Source: Myxocyprinus asiaticus (taxonomy: Eukaryota > Chordata > Actinopteri > Cypriniformes > Catostomidae). From it: a stretch of DNA of 64,000 nt. A program made the position numbers and the translations under genes. The notes beneath the pieces are model-generated. The model did no database searches and was not told the origin of the DNA. It saw nothing but the letters and a program-made list of their open reading frames with translations. Within the stretch, counting starts at the first letter, position 1. Every line of letters begins with the position of its first letter. Shown here one piece after another: positions 33,415-46,793 of the stretch. The DNA is taken from NCBI RefSeq assembly GCF_019703515.2, contig NC_059351.1, positions 19,003,501-19,067,500 of the forward strand. Reading direction: 5' to 3'.

Positions 33415-36400
33415 CTGAAGTGAATTTTGAACAGAACACTTACTCAAGCTCAGATAATTCCTCCATTGTTCTCTTCAGGTAGAGTGCTGATTCACATGAC
33501 ACAGAACACCTCGGTCTGTCCCGAAACAAGAGACAACAGTGTGTTGTTGTTGGATCTGTCTCTGATATATTTGAAAGGTCTAATTAAAGTGGAATTTCAC
33601 CCGAAAGGGCCAAAAACACACACAACTGTCTGTATGAAAAAGGCTGGAGGTGTTAGGAAGACGATTACATAAGATTCACTGCGGTGTCAACTTTGTCTTT
33701 GATGTTTCTCATAGAATTCCTTTGGAGAAGCAAAAATAGACATAAATGTGACAATTGTTGACATACAGAAAGAGTATAGAGCTATAAAATAAATGTGGAA
33801 AGCATAGTTCAGATCATTTGCTTGTGGAAGAATCTGAGAAATGTTTGAGTTCATATTAAGATCTTTGACTTTTGATTGCAGACTAAGGTGTCATGCTGAA
33901 TCTGAGGACAGCTTGAGACATTTTTGAGATCTTAGAAGCAAGAGACTTGGAATTTGCTTGGCATTTAAATGCATTGCTGTCCATCCGTGCGTCCAGAAGC
34001 GATAGGTTTACGCTTAAATTATAAAAGTCCTTGAATACATGTCAATCATATGTGGTAACATTTAAAACTGACCTTTTCAAAGAACAACATCACCTTTGAA
34101 TTTATGTAACATCAAATAACAAAATAAAGCATTACAAACTTACACCACAGTTAGAATTATTATCAAAAGAATCACTGAGTGAAATATGATCTCTGTAAGA
34201 CAACAAAAACAAACTTAGATCTGCCCCAGTCACTGCTTCTGTAAGCCCCAAAGTAGCCAAAACTCCACTCCATATCAGTTTTCTTCAAAATTTGCAATTT
34301 ATTAATTGTCTGTGAGCTTGCTCAGTAAAATGATTCAATGTTATATCTCAGCTGTCCAGAGAAAAATTGCAGTCCAACAGAAAAAGCATGATAAACAAAT
34401 CACCTGCAAAATATGTTATCAACTATTAAAAATGACATTTTATATGAAAAGGATCTCAACGAGCTTTCCAACGACCCTTAGATTGAAGTTGTAGTCCATT
34501 CAGTGGCCGAGATAGTCAACGAAACATTGGGGAACATGCATGCCATCCAAAATTGACTTAATGTCTATAGTGCAAGTGCTCCGCTGCATTAAAGCGCCAC
34601 CTACATTTCAGAACTGTATTTTTTGATGGAAGGTGATAGATGAAAAATTTGTTTTCCTAGTATTTGTTGTCATCTAGTGGAATAAAATAAGACTGGGAAA
34701 TAGAGACATAGGCAGAATTACATGCTTACAAAGTTAGAACAACAAAAAAATTAGAGAATTAAAAACAAATTATGTTCATCATAAAATTGTATTTATGATT
34801 TGTTTTTATCTTTTTTAATTTTATTTGGTGGGGTTTCTGTAAAATGAGAGCAATTTCTTTGCAATTAGTCCACTGTACTGTATGTTTGTAAGGTGAGCTG
34901 TTAAATTTGATTACTGCATCAGAGTTTAAGGTGTTAAAGATAACTTGTTCGTGATTTTTCTCTATGGATTAAAACTGAAGCACCCAAGTACTCGCGGGTG
35001 TCATGCGATTTGGAGCCGTAAATCAGACTGATTCTAGAGCTGCTTTTTGGAGTGTTCTACCACATTATTTGTCTGATCTAGGTTGTAAATGATATTGTTT
35101 TATTGGTTGTTATTAATACTCATATCAGATGTTGTAACACCTGGAGTGCATTGTGGGACGCTGCACGTAACTGCTAAACATATACTGTTTTAAACTTGAA
35201 CTGAGAGTGACATCTGATAATAGCATTCCTCTTTCCAAAACATTATTAAAGGTTTTCTATATAACAATCACAAGAATCTCCATTTCATCCTAAGTGAGTG
35301 TTCATACTGTATGTCGCTCGACAAGACATCAGTCTTTAATGGACACTTCTATTATTCCTTATGCGCAGTCCAACCTCAAAAATGTGAGGAGAGAAGTTAT
35401 AAATTTCTTGAATCAAAGCTAAATGATTGAGCAGCGTTTCAACAGGAGACCATCTGCATGCGCATTGATTTTTAGAATGAAACTGAAGCTGTGAGAAACT
35501 CTGTAGAAGTTAAGTGAAAACCGTTTAGGCATTTACAAGGTTTCACACATTGTCAGCTTGTTAAACATAATCGGTGTAAGATTGTGCATGCAAACGCTGT
35601 CAGCAAACCAAAAGTTTTTACATTGAATGGACGTCTTTGACCTTTGAGGATATTTATTTATATTTTTTTTGTTTCGTGCAGGACCGCCAAATTTTTTAGA
35701 CACCGTGTCAGGTTAAAAATAATGCATGATTCCAGACTGTTTTTCACCCAGCAATTTTTCAGCGCTTGATAAACGGTAAGCCAATGTTTTTCCATTTTGC
35801 TCTGGTTTGCATACTTAATTACAATGTAAAAATAAAAGCATCCCGAAGAGGCTAATAAACCGCAGCAGTGTAACCCCACGTGCGTATGTAAAACGTATGT
35901 TTTTCACTTCAATTTCGTATTTTTCTTTACGTATTTTAAAAATTCTACAGTATGTTACAGGCAGTGATAATTTGATTATTATTGTTTCAATTCATGTAAT
36001 TTTATCATTTGAAGATCTGTGTATTGTGCTATTTAGGCTCATAGCTCACTGTGCAATTTATTCCCTGCTATTTTGAGTTGTGTTTGATACATATCCATTG
36101 CAAACATTGTTAATTCACGACGTGCATCTAGACAGGTGTGCTAAACCTTTATGGAGAACGCTTCGCCTGCGAGCATGTCTCTCCTGTCAGTATTCCAGAA
36201 GCGGCTTTGAGGGATTTGGTGAAGGGCTCATTTGTTCTCCAACGCTCTCAGGCTTTCAATCAATGTCGAAATCGATGCAGTGCAGAAGAGCACGTCAGCA
36301 GCCAGATAAGAGAAGGGGTTTAAAAGCAGGTTGGCCAGTCGGGCCCCCCGCATCTGATGTTGGAGATTAGTCCTGTGATGTAATAGCAGTCCCCTAAAAA

Positions 36401-39400
36401 CCCTAGAGGCTAAAAAAGAATGGAAATTGCCAGAGTCTAGAGAACAGGGATTGGGGTTAGAACCATTCATCAAGCTGTAAAAGCCCTCTCAAGAGTCTGT
36501 CCCAGGTGAAAGGGGACTGTTGTGTTTTTATGAGGGCTGGTTAGGGGTTGTTCCTGATCTTAAGATAGGCCCGTGAAGGTACGGAGAATGGCGCAAGTGT
36601 GTTTAGGGCCTCTGTACACCCCATGGTTTTATAATAGGACACCATATTTCAGAACTAGTTGGGTTCAGTCAACCACCTTGGACTCTGACCTTTGCTAGGG
36701 CCGCCTGGAAATGTGACCTTTGCACAAGTATCCCATATCTACAAGCTCAGCTCCAAGAGTCTTTTTTGAACATCTGGTCACTATATTAGTGTAACAGAGT
36801 GTTAGCTAATGTAGGATTTTAGCCCTTGGACTTCAAAGTTTTATAGCATGCTGATTTGCTACTAGGGGTGGGTGATATAAATCAATATACCATTAGTAAT
36901 ATGTCAGCTGGTCGAAATTTAAGAATATTGTTTCTATCAAGATTATGTACAAAGCCACCGCATGGCATGGAATGCGTGTTTCTATCAGGGGTTGTGCTGC
37001 AAATAATCTTCATATTTATTATATTATTTTTATCCATCATTTGTTACTTTTGCATTATTTTTGAGTTGGCCAATTATACAGTTGGCAAAAAATTTTCCAG
37101 TATCCAATAGAAGATGATCCAAAATGATTATGCGATGAAGGGATTTGCTTCAGGGTCAAATCAAATGCTTATAAATTTTAACTAAAAAGAGGGAAGCCTC
37201 ATTTTATGCTTGGAATGAAAAGCAATGCCATGTTGATAAAACATACCCTACTTGCTACTGACATTCATATTTTGCTCATTCTTTGTCATTTATAAATTAT
37301 ATGAATGAACCCCTTGTCTAAATGAATTTATTATTTGCCTTTGCACTCTTGTAAGTCAGTTACATCAAGTGTTTTTGTGTTACCACATTACAATGATGGG
37401 ATCACATGGTACAACCATGGTACTTTGATAAACACCATCGTACGGAAATACAAAGAAATGCGGTAAAAACCAGTTGGTCTCCCAACCCCCTCTAAACTGT
37501 TAAAAAACATTCTGCTTATATTTTTAAGGTTATTTTTAAGTTTTTCATTGCAAGTTGAGTTATTTGGCTAAGTGAGTTAGCAAGGTGTGGGGCTTTGCTT
37601 TGGAGGGTTGTGAGGCAATATGTAACATAACACAATTTGAATATTAGCGCTTAATGGATTGTGCTTCTAATTGTATGACAGAAGTTTGCTAGCTAGCAAG
37701 CATGTTAAATGTTAGCTGTTAGCAACTAATATAAAGGCCTGTAGAAGTGACCGTGATGCAAGAGCACATCAGTGTGAAGGCATAATTTTATTGAATGATG
37801 GGCACTTTTTGAGTCATTTTTTATATAGTTTGTCAAGATTTATTAAAAAAAATTAGTTGTGTGCAGTGGATGTAAACAACAATAACGGTAGGCTGTCTGC
37901 AAAACAGTAAAACTTTGTGGCTGAACAGGTTGAAGTAAACTCGGAATTAGGGTGTAATTAGGGTTTTAGGACTTTGAGGGCTTATGCTGCATTCATGTCA
38001 TATTGTAATTACCGTAATTAGAGTTTCTGACTCGTAAAAAACATTTGTGTCTTGTTTGAACTCTAGTTACTAGTTGGAATTTTAATGAAAGTTCTGACTT
38101 CACTTACGTGACCATTGTAGAGTCAAACTACACAAACTATCTTCTACCGATGTGCCATTTTATTATAATCGATGTTACCTGGTACTCTTCCTTTGTTTAT
38201 CAGTATTTTGCAAGAGCATAAGAGGTGAATTAATGTAGGGATTAAGTATTCTACTGTCAGTACCAACAAAGCCACACATGGATTAGTTTTGGCATTATGA
38301 ACATTGCTATAGAAGCAAATCTCATTATTAACGGTAATGTGAATGCAGCATTAGCCCAATTGTAGTTGTACGGTCCAATTTTTCCAAGTCCACCAGTCTT
38401 GCATTGTGAGTTTATTAGTCCGATTACTGATAAAGTTAAACTTGGATTGGTGAATTGGCTACTGTATGGCTGAAATACATTTCATAATAATATTGAAATG
38501 TATCAAGAAGTTCAAGTAAAATCTGAAGTGGGATAACATTCCAAAAAGTTCATTTTGGTGTTTTGCCAGTTCTCAAGCAGATTCCTTCTTGATGGGACTC
38601 CATTATTTAGTCATAATATCTGATGCATTGCCAGCACAAGTGAAAGTTTCAAATTCGGAGAAGTATGTGAAGCACTGCATACTCCTCAAACACAACTGAT
38701 TATTAGAAAGTTACTTAGCAAGTGTTGTGAGTGTAATATTTGTTACTGTTTACTGACTGAGATAAGTGATTGGCACTATATCACAGTTATGTTTATAGTT
38801 GCACAATACACTGCATTAAAGCCACTAATAAATAAACTCTGAGCTAATGACGACAGCTGTATGATTGGGGAAGTCAGAGGAACAGTAATTATCTTGCACT
38901 TAATGCTCTGAGATGATGGATGAATTGATGATCGCTGCCCTTCCCTGTGCTTTTAAAGTTCCTCTGTAGATGCTTTTACATTCATAAGAATTCCTTATCT
39001 TCTCTCTTTACCCTCTGCTAGCGTTTCCAGCTAATGTTTGCTTTTGTGAGAGACTTTTCTGAGGTAGAATAAGGGGAAGCTGTCAAGCACTCGGGAGCAA
39101 GTAGCATCCTGCCTGCATATGTGCCTGAAGACACGTTCACAGTGCCTCGTTTGTTACACAGTATTTGTGGGATATTTATGTTCACCCCTTGAAGGAATAG
39201 TTAAAAAATGAAAATTCTGTCATAATTTATCACACCCATGTTGTTCCAAATGTGTATGCTATTAATTTTCCATGAAACACAAGAAAGGTCCCTGCAAACT
39301 CATCCGGAGGTCCACAGATCAAAATTTGGGTTTATATATATAAACTGTATATGTATATATTTTTACCAGTGAAAGATAAACAAATGATGATGATTAAAGC

Positions 39401-41384
39401 CAGAATATTAAATGCCATGGATCAATGTTTACTGAGGAATCCATTTTTTGTGGAAAGAAAATAGAAAGGTGGCAGCATAATCATTGTAGTTTTACACAGA
39501 GATAGGTGGGCCCATTTCTAAAATCAGTTGACTTCAGCACCCCTTGCTGCATTACATGCCAATGGTGTGAGTACAAAAATGAAGAAAAAAGAAAAGAAAA
39601 AAAAAACTTTTTAAATTGCTTTTCCAAAGCTGGAGTGACTGTAACTCAAGATGTATTAAATATATCCTAATATACTTTTAGATTCTATTTCAGAACAACG
39701 TTTTCTTTTTGTATCTTCATTTTTAAGGCCCTACATGGTTAAGTCCCAGGAATATGAGGCTCTCAATGTGGCTCCATGAGTAAATTGTTGAATTTTACAC
39801 TTTTTCAATGGTCGAAAACCAAATGTGGGTCACATGGTATTAAGCTAATTTTTCTTGTCCAAGAAAACAAAGGTCTGATGTAAAAATAATGTTGAAACTA
39901 GAAATGCACCTTTGTTTATTCACATACAAACAATAATGTCAAAATGTAAATATTTGTTAGTTATGAAGAATAATTGACATGTGCTTCAGTTGAATACCTT
40001 TTCTAGTTTTTGGATTTAAGAAATGTACATTTACAGAAGCATCATGCTTCAATGCATCATCAGGATTCCAAACACCAAAGATGTTGAAACCCTACCATAT
40101 TTGTATTGATTATCTTATTCTATTCCTGTAGTGTCTGGGCATCAGAAACTGTAAATCGTAGAGATCACAAATTTGGCCCATGTCCTCAACAGAATCCCAT
40201 GGTTACACATGTATCATTCATCACCACCCATACCTGACAGCAGAATCCTTATAAGAGACTGAATATAACAGCCATCACTAATATTTGCTTATAAACTCCC
40301 AAACATGCCTAAGGCCATCAACATGATTCTCGTACTATCTTTCTCAGCCAAGACAATGCCTTTATTCAGACTGAAGCAGACAAGGAGGACCACACAGAGT
40401 CAGCAGTTCCTATCGAGGGCCCGTTGGCGTCAGATCGACCCATGACTGCAAACCATCCATTATTATCACTGGCGCTATGACAGGCCATCATCTCTCGGCT
40501 TACACAGAGGAAATGCTTCACTGACTGAGATGCCCATCAGCAAATCATAGTGAGGGGAACGCTGAGAAAACAATGAAGTGCTTGACTTTGCCTTCTCTAT
40601 CTGTCACAGTGCTTGAACATTGAGATATTTCTGACAATAGGGGTGGAAGACAATGCTGGGTTGTGTGAAGTGTTACGACATGACGGATAAAAAAGACCAA
40701 CACTACTGTCATTTAATCAAACTTCTAACACTAAGTATTAAACGTTCAGTGTGTAAGTCATCCTGCAGTGTTAGTGCTCCAGACATGAATGATACCCCAA
40801 ATCATGAGTCTTCTTGAGAAGTGCAGTTACTTTACTAAAATATCACACTTGTGATTTTTTGTTTTGTTTTGTTTTTTGCCTGGTGGACGATTAATAAGCG
40901 ATAAATTCCAGAAGAATATCCTGACTTGAGGGTGGACTCTTGTATTTTGGAGTAATACAGAATATTTTGTAACCTCTACCTTGTAATCTTCAGCAGAAGA
41001 TGATGCAAAAATAACTCGCATCCTGATGGTGATTATACTGATCTAGTGCTTGTTCTGATTCAAACTGACCCACAACTCTTCCCAGATCCATGAGCATCAA
41101 ACTTCCTGATTTTTATTTTTCCTGATACTAATTTTTGTCCCTTAAAATACTTACTTCTATTCAACGGGACGTGTGATTTAAAAAATATCAGCAGATCATC
41201 AGAGCTCCAGCAAAGAGAATGATGTCTGACCACAGTGACAAAAACTTCAGTGTGTAACTCATCCTGTACTGTTTGGCCTTTTTTCATGATACCATGTCTT
41301 GGGACATTTACCATGGTATTACTATTGTTTTGGACTTGGAGTACCATGTAAATATGGTATATCATATGGAATTCATTAAAATAA
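33415..41384. other. Long gene-free interval with few repeats
   Basis: No gene recognised in 8 kb. Open frames are short and show no motifs. An AAGGAATAGTTAAAAAATGA piece at 39,193-39,330 resembles one arm of the foldback elements. Segments 36,100-36,500, 38,850-39,180 and 40,330-40,620 are higher in GC than their surroundings. They could be untranslated exons or conserved regulatory sequence, which I cannot test here. Confidence 0.4.
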
Positions 41385-41638
41385 CATGTTGGCAGAGGTG
41401 GGTAGAGTAGCCAAAAACTTTACTCAAGTAAAAGTACAATTGCTTAAAAATATTTTTTAAAATACTCAAGTAGAAGTAAAAGTAATCATATTAAAAATTA
41501 CTCGAGTAAGAGTAAGAAAGTATCCAATAAAAAGAATACTCAAGTAGTGAGTAACTATTTGCTTTCACATATAACGTAATGGATGTTTACTCTCCTATAT
41601 TCCAGTACATGATACACATTTAACATGCAATACAGAAT

Positions 41639-41639
41639 G

Positions 41640-41681
<42 letters not shown>
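41639..41681. repeat. (TAA)n microsatellite
   Basis: About 14 TAA units near the left subterminal region of the hAT-type element. Confidence 0.9.
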
Positions 41682-41739
41682 ATTAATATTATTGTTAATA
41701 ATGATCCAGCAGATCTAGGTAAGTATCAGTCTCTGCTTG

Positions 41740-43711
41740 CAACTTTTTCAGATAACGTTTAATCTGCAAAAACTTCCTATTACCAGAACAAGATCAACAG
41801 CACCACAGACACTCGCAGCTTGTTTAGAACATTCAACACACTTCTCTGTCCTCCCCCTCCACCTCCTGACACATCACTGACAGCAGATGTCTTCGCCACA
41901 TTTTTTTAATAAGGTTACAACCATCAGCAATACATTCTCAGCACCTCACCCTGTCAAACACCCGTCTCCTGTATGCAACCCCTCTGTCTCTGTGTTCTCT
42001 CCTCTGACTGACACTGAGGTCTCTAAACTCCTCTCCAACCACTCCACCACCTGTTCCCTTGACCCCATTCCTTCTCACCTTCTCCAGGCCATCTCTCCAT
42101 CCATCTTACCTGCACTCACTCACATAATTAACACATCTCTACTTACAGGCACTACTTACTTCCCACTGCATTTAAGCAGGCTCGAGTAACCCCACTGCTG
42201 AAGAAACTGCACATAAACCCACACAAATAGAACACTACAGACCAGTCTCTCTCATCCAATTCATGGCAAAAACACTTGAAAGGGCGGTTTTCAATCAAAT
42301 CTCTGCCTATCTCTCACAAAACAAGCTGCTGGACCGAGACTGCTCTGCTGTCTTTCACTGAGTCACTGAGACAGGTGAAAGCTGAATCCAGATCATCAGT
42401 CCTGATTCTACTGGACCTTTCTGCAGCCTTCGACACAGTTAACCATCAGATCTTACTCTCCATCCTCTCTTCGCTGGGCATCACAGGAACTGTGCTTGAC
42501 TGGTTTAATTCCTATCTCTTAGGTAGGTCTTCAAGGTAGCCTGGAGCGGTGAGGTGTCCAAGTCACATCAGCTACTTACTGGAGTACCTCAGGGCTCAGT
42601 GCTTGGGCCACTTCTCTTCTCTATATACACAACATCACTGGGACCCATCATTCAGGCACATGGTTTCTCTTACCATTGCTACGCTGATGCCACGCAACTC
42701 TACTTGTCTTTTCAGCCCAACGACACCACAGTTACTGCTCGAATCTCTGCCTGCCTGGCAGACATCTCTGCCTGGATGAAGGAACACCACCTGCAACTTA
42801 ACCCAGCCAAGACCGAACTCCTTGTCTTTCCAGCCAACCCTGCTGTTGAACACAACATCACGTGCAGCTGGGTGCAACTACAGTTACGCCTTGCAAAAGG
42901 TCAGAAGTCTAGGGGTAACCATCGATAACAAACAAAATTTCACAGATCACATCTCAAAGACCGCAAGATCATGTAGATTTACACTCTACAATATCAGGAA
43001 ATAAGACCCTTCCTCACTGAACATGCCACACAACTTCATGTTCAGTCACTTGTCATAACTAGACTGGACTACTGTAATGCTGTCATTGCAGGCCTCCTTT
43101 TATGTGCAATTAGACCTCTGCAAATGATCCAGAATGCAGCAGCACGTCTGGTCTTTAATCAACCAAAGAGAGCGCATGTTACACCACTCCTTGTCTCTCT
43201 TCACTGGCTGCCGGTTGATGCAAGTATCAAGTTCAAGGCTCTGATGCTGGCATACAAAACAGTCACTGGGTCTGCTCCAGCATACCTAAAATCATTTCTG
43301 CAGAGCTACGTGCCCACTAGAAGCCTGCGGTCGGCTAAGGAACTTCGCCTTGTTGTACCAATACAAAGAGGCACCAAAACACTTTCCCGGACTTTCGGCT
43401 TCATCATACCACGTTGGTGGAATGAACTTCCCAACTCCATCCGTGAAGCTGACTCACTTTCTGTCTTCAAAAACAGCTAAAAACACATCTTTTCCATGAG
43501 CACTTAACCAGTCACAAAAAAAAAAAAAAAAAAAAATGAATTTCCTTGTTGTGCTTTAATCTGTTTTGAATGCATTCTGAGGCTTGTCAAACGTTTGTAA
43601 TATGGCACTTTTCGTACCACTTTCTCCTTAAGATGATTCGCTTATGTGTTCCTCTTTTGTAAGTCGCTTTGGATAAAAGCGTTTGCCAAATGAATAAATG
43701 TAAATGTAAAT
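41740..43711 (+). mobile_element. L2-clade LINE, 5'-truncated
   Basis: A plus-strand RT followed by a 3' end AAGTCGCTTTGGATAAAAGC and AAATGTAAATGTAAATA (43,656-43,711), the recurring L2 tail. Sequence begins in the region before RT (TSYYQNKINSTTDTRSLFRT) near 41,765, so the endonuclease is missing. It inserted into the hAT-type element. Confidence 0.9.
41820..43480 (+). pseudogene. L2 reverse transcriptase, inactive
   Basis: RT motifs appear in order over several frames: DPIPSHLLQAISPSI, YFPLHLSRLE (41,887-42,189), [19 protein letters not shown] (near 42,413-42,470), [19 protein letters not shown] (near 42,578-42,632), and the active site YADATQLYLSF near 42,680, where the second Asp of YADD is Ala. 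The thumb and C-terminal region follows: FPANPAVEHN, then IQNAAARLVFNQPKRAHVTP, LLVSLHWLPVDASIKFK and GFIIPRWWNELP to a stop near 43,480. At least four frame changes plus the Asp-to-Ala change mean no activity. Confidence 0.85.
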
Positions 43712-43783
43712 AATGGAAATTGTCATCATTCACCACCATGATTTTCCAAACCCATATGACTTCTTTCTTCCATGCATCAAATT

Positions 43784-44395
43784 AAAGGGATAGTTCACCA
43801 AGAAATGTAAATGCTCTCATTTTCTCACCCTCATGCCATCCCAGATGTGTATGACTTTTTTCTGCAGAACACAAATGAAGGTTCTTAGAAGAATATCTCA
43901 ACTCTGTTGGTCCATACAATGCAAGTGAATGGTGACCAGAACTTTGAAGCTCCAAATAGCACATAGAGGCAGCATAAAAGTAATTCATACAACTCCCATG
44001 AATTTCTGAAGCAATATATGTGTGGATGAGAAACAAAAGTCCCTTTTGTTTATTTACTATTAATTCTCCTCCCTGTCCAGTAGGTGGTGATATGCACAAA
44101 GAAATGAATCACCAAAAACACAAGAAGAAGAATATGAAAGTGGACATTTATTAGTATAATATCCCTTCTGAAGACCAACTGAACCAGTGTCATTTGAACT
44201 CCTTTAATGCTGCCTTTATATGCTTTCTGAGCTTCAGAGTTTTGGAACTTGCATTCTAGTATAAATTAACAGAGCTGAGGTATTCTTCTAAAAATATTTG
44301 TGTTCAGAAGAAGAAAAAAACACATCTGGGATGGCATGAGGGTCAGTAAATGATGCAAGAATTTTCAATTTTGGACAAATTATTCTTATAAGGAG
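43784..44395. mobile_element. Foldback (long-TIR) element
   Basis: The left arm (AAAGGGATAGTTCACCAAGA, CTCACCCTCATGCCATCCCA) and the right arm are inverted copies over about 150 bases, so single strands could form a long hairpin. No transposase. Related sequence lies at 28,686, 39,193 and 49,670. The outer pieces 43,715-43,783 and 44,485-44,626 (AAAGTGATAGTTC ends, reversed) look like arms of a second, related element into which this one may have inserted. Confidence 0.75.
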
Positions 44396-45233
44396 ATGTT
44401 AGACATAATGCTAACCTTAATCATCATTTAATTTCACTGCTTGTTTTTTCCCCCTCCATATTTTGAAAGTAAATAGTGACTGAGACTGTCAGTCCCTAAC
44501 ATTCTGTCTAACATCTTTTGGGTTCCACAGAATACAGAAAGTTTCACTGGGCTGGAAGAACATGAGGGTGGGGAAATGATGGCAGCATATTAATTAAAGG
44601 CTGAACTATCACTTTAAGGATGCTTCTCTTTGGACGAATCTGTCAATTAGAAGAGAAATTGGAAACCTTTTTCTAGTAATTATTATGGTGAAAAACATGA
44701 ACAATGTCACACAGTCCCAAGTTATATATAATGTTTAATTATACACTGAAGCAAGATCATGCTTTATTCATGCCTTCTGTCATTATTTCACAGCTTTTTA
44801 CGTCCTGCGTGAATTTAGTTCAGTGACGGTCCAGCATTGTCAATGTCGAAAAATTTAGATAATTCTTTACACTAAGGGTAAATTGCACCTTATCTCTGTG
44901 TTTGGAAGTGTGTTGTCCATCAGACAAAGCCACATGCATCCGTCAAACGCTGTGCATGCACGAACCTTGCACGTGCAGAAATGCTCACAATCGCAAAGCA
45001 TTTGAACTTAACGTGGATGTTTACAAGGATTTATACAGTAGGCACTAATATGTTGCAGCGCTGATATAAAAATGCAAACTTAGAAACTGAGGTCATAAGA
45101 GCCCACAGTTACAGATTCACACTGAAAATGAATGAGTATCACCATGACACAGACAAGCCCACATTGTCACAATCTTTAAAACTTAACTCACTGTGTTTTC
45201 TTAAGTTGGAGCCGCAATTTTAATCTTGAAATA
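44396..45233. other. Inner hAT or MITE sequence without a gene
   Basis: 44,485-44,626 is a probable MITE arm. 44,640-45,233 may belong to the host hAT-type element. No protein recognised. Confidence 0.4.
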
Positions 45234-46793
45234 CAGGTGCTGGTCATATAATTAGAATATCATCAAAAAGTTGATTTATTTCACTAATTCCATTCAAAAA
45301 GTGAAACTTGTATATTATATTCATTCATTACACACAGACTGATATATTTCAAATGTTTATTTCTTTTAATTTTGATGATTATAACTGACAACTAAGGAAA
45401 ATCCCAAATTCAGTATCTCAGAAAATTAGAATATTACTTAAGACCAATACAAAGAAAGGATTTTTAGAAATCTTGGCCAACTGAAAAGTATGAACATGAA
45501 AAGTATGAGCATGTACAGCACTCAATACTTAGTTGGGGCTCCTTTTGCCTGAATTACTGCAGCAATGCGGCGTGGCATGGAGTCGATCAGTCTGTGGCAC
45601 TGCTCAGGTGTTATGAGAGCCCAGGTTGCTCTGATAGTGGCCTTCAGCTCTTCTGCATTGTTGGGTCTGGCATATCGCATCTTCCTCTTCACAATACCCC
45701 ATAGATTTTCTATGGGGTTAAGGTCAGGCGAGTTTGCTGGCCAATTAAGAACAGGGATACCATGGTCCTTAAACCAGATACTGGCTGCTTTGGCACTGTG
45801 TGCAGGTGCCAAGTCCTGTTGGAAAATGAAATCTGCATCTCCATAAAGTTGGTCAGCAGCAGGAAGCATGAAGTGCTCTAAAACTTCCTGGTATATGGCT
45901 GCGTTGACCTTGGACCTCAGAAAACACAGTGGACCAACACCAGCAGATGACATGGCACCCCAAACCATCACTGACTGTGGAAACTTTACACTGGACCTCA
46001 AGCAACGTGGATTGTGTGCCTCTCCTCTCTTCCTCCAGACTCTGGGACCCTGATTTCCAAAGGAAATGCAAAATTTACTTTCATCAGAGAACATAACTTT
46101 GGACCACTCAGCAGCAGTCCAGTCCTTTTTGTCTTTAGCCCAGGCGAGACGCTGAAACCCATGTCTTGCATACGTCTGTGCGTAGTGGTTCTTGAAGCAC
46201 TGACTCCAGCTGCAGTCCACTCTTTGTGAATCTCCCCCACATTTTTGAATGGGTTTTGTTTCACAGTCCTCTCCAGGGTGCGGTTATCCCTATTGCTTGT
46301 ACACTTTTTTCTACCACATCTTTTCCTTCCCTTCGCCTCTCTATTAATGTGCTTGGACACAGAGCTCTGTGAACAGCCAGCCTCTTTTGCAATGACCTTT
46401 TGTGTCTTGCCCTCCTTGTGCAACGTGTCAATGGTCGTCTTTTGGACAACTGTCAAGTCAGCAGTCTTCCCCATGATTGTGTAGCATACAGAACTAGACT
46501 GAGAGACCATTTAAAGGCCTTTGCAGGTGTTTTGAGTTAATTAGCTGATTAGAGTGTGGCACCAGGTGTCTTCAATATTGAACCTTTTCACAATATTCTA
46601 ATTTTCTGAGATACTGAATTTGGGATTTTCCTTAGTTGTCAGTTATAATCATCAAAATTAAAAGAAATAAACATTTGAAATATATCAGTCTGTGTGTAAT
46701 GAATGAATATAATATACAAGTTTCACTTTTTGAATGGAATTAGTGAAATAAATCAACTTTTTGATGATATTCTAATTATATGACCAGCACCTG
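45234..46793 (-). mobile_element. Tc1/mariner transposon, nearly complete
   Basis: TA dinucleotides lie at both ends (45,232-45,233 and 46,794-46,795). Terminal inverted repeats of about 205 bases (CAGGTGCTGGTCATATAATT and inward to about 45,436; mirrored from about 46,589) are almost identical to each other. A minus-strand transposase fills the interior. The total length of 1.56 kb is normal for Tc1 elements. It sits inside the hAT-type element, and its near-identical ends suggest it is one of the youngest insertions here. Confidence 0.95.
45522..46474 (-). pseudogene. Tc1 transposase, frameshifted by an internal deletion
   Basis: Tc1 transposase binds the inverted repeats and moves the element by cut and paste into TA. 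The start is the ATG at 46,474 (MGKTADLTVVQKTTI). An N-terminal helix-turn-helix pair (KEGKTQKVIAKEAGCSQSSV) and second DNA-binding region (WTAAGVSASRTTTHRRMQDM) follow. The catalytic domain keeps all three acidic residues: VMFSDESKF, FIFQQDLAPAH and SPDLNPIENLW, with 34 residues between the second Asp and the Glu (DD34E). The stop is at 45,522. Near 46,151-46,160 the frame changes and a short block usually present between DNA-binding and catalytic regions is missing, so no single full-length protein is made. Confidence 0.9.

Noticed and set aside
45565..46484. Plus-strand open frames across the Tc1 element
   Set aside because: They are antisense shadows of the Tc1 transposase, which has clear catalytic motifs on the minus strand.
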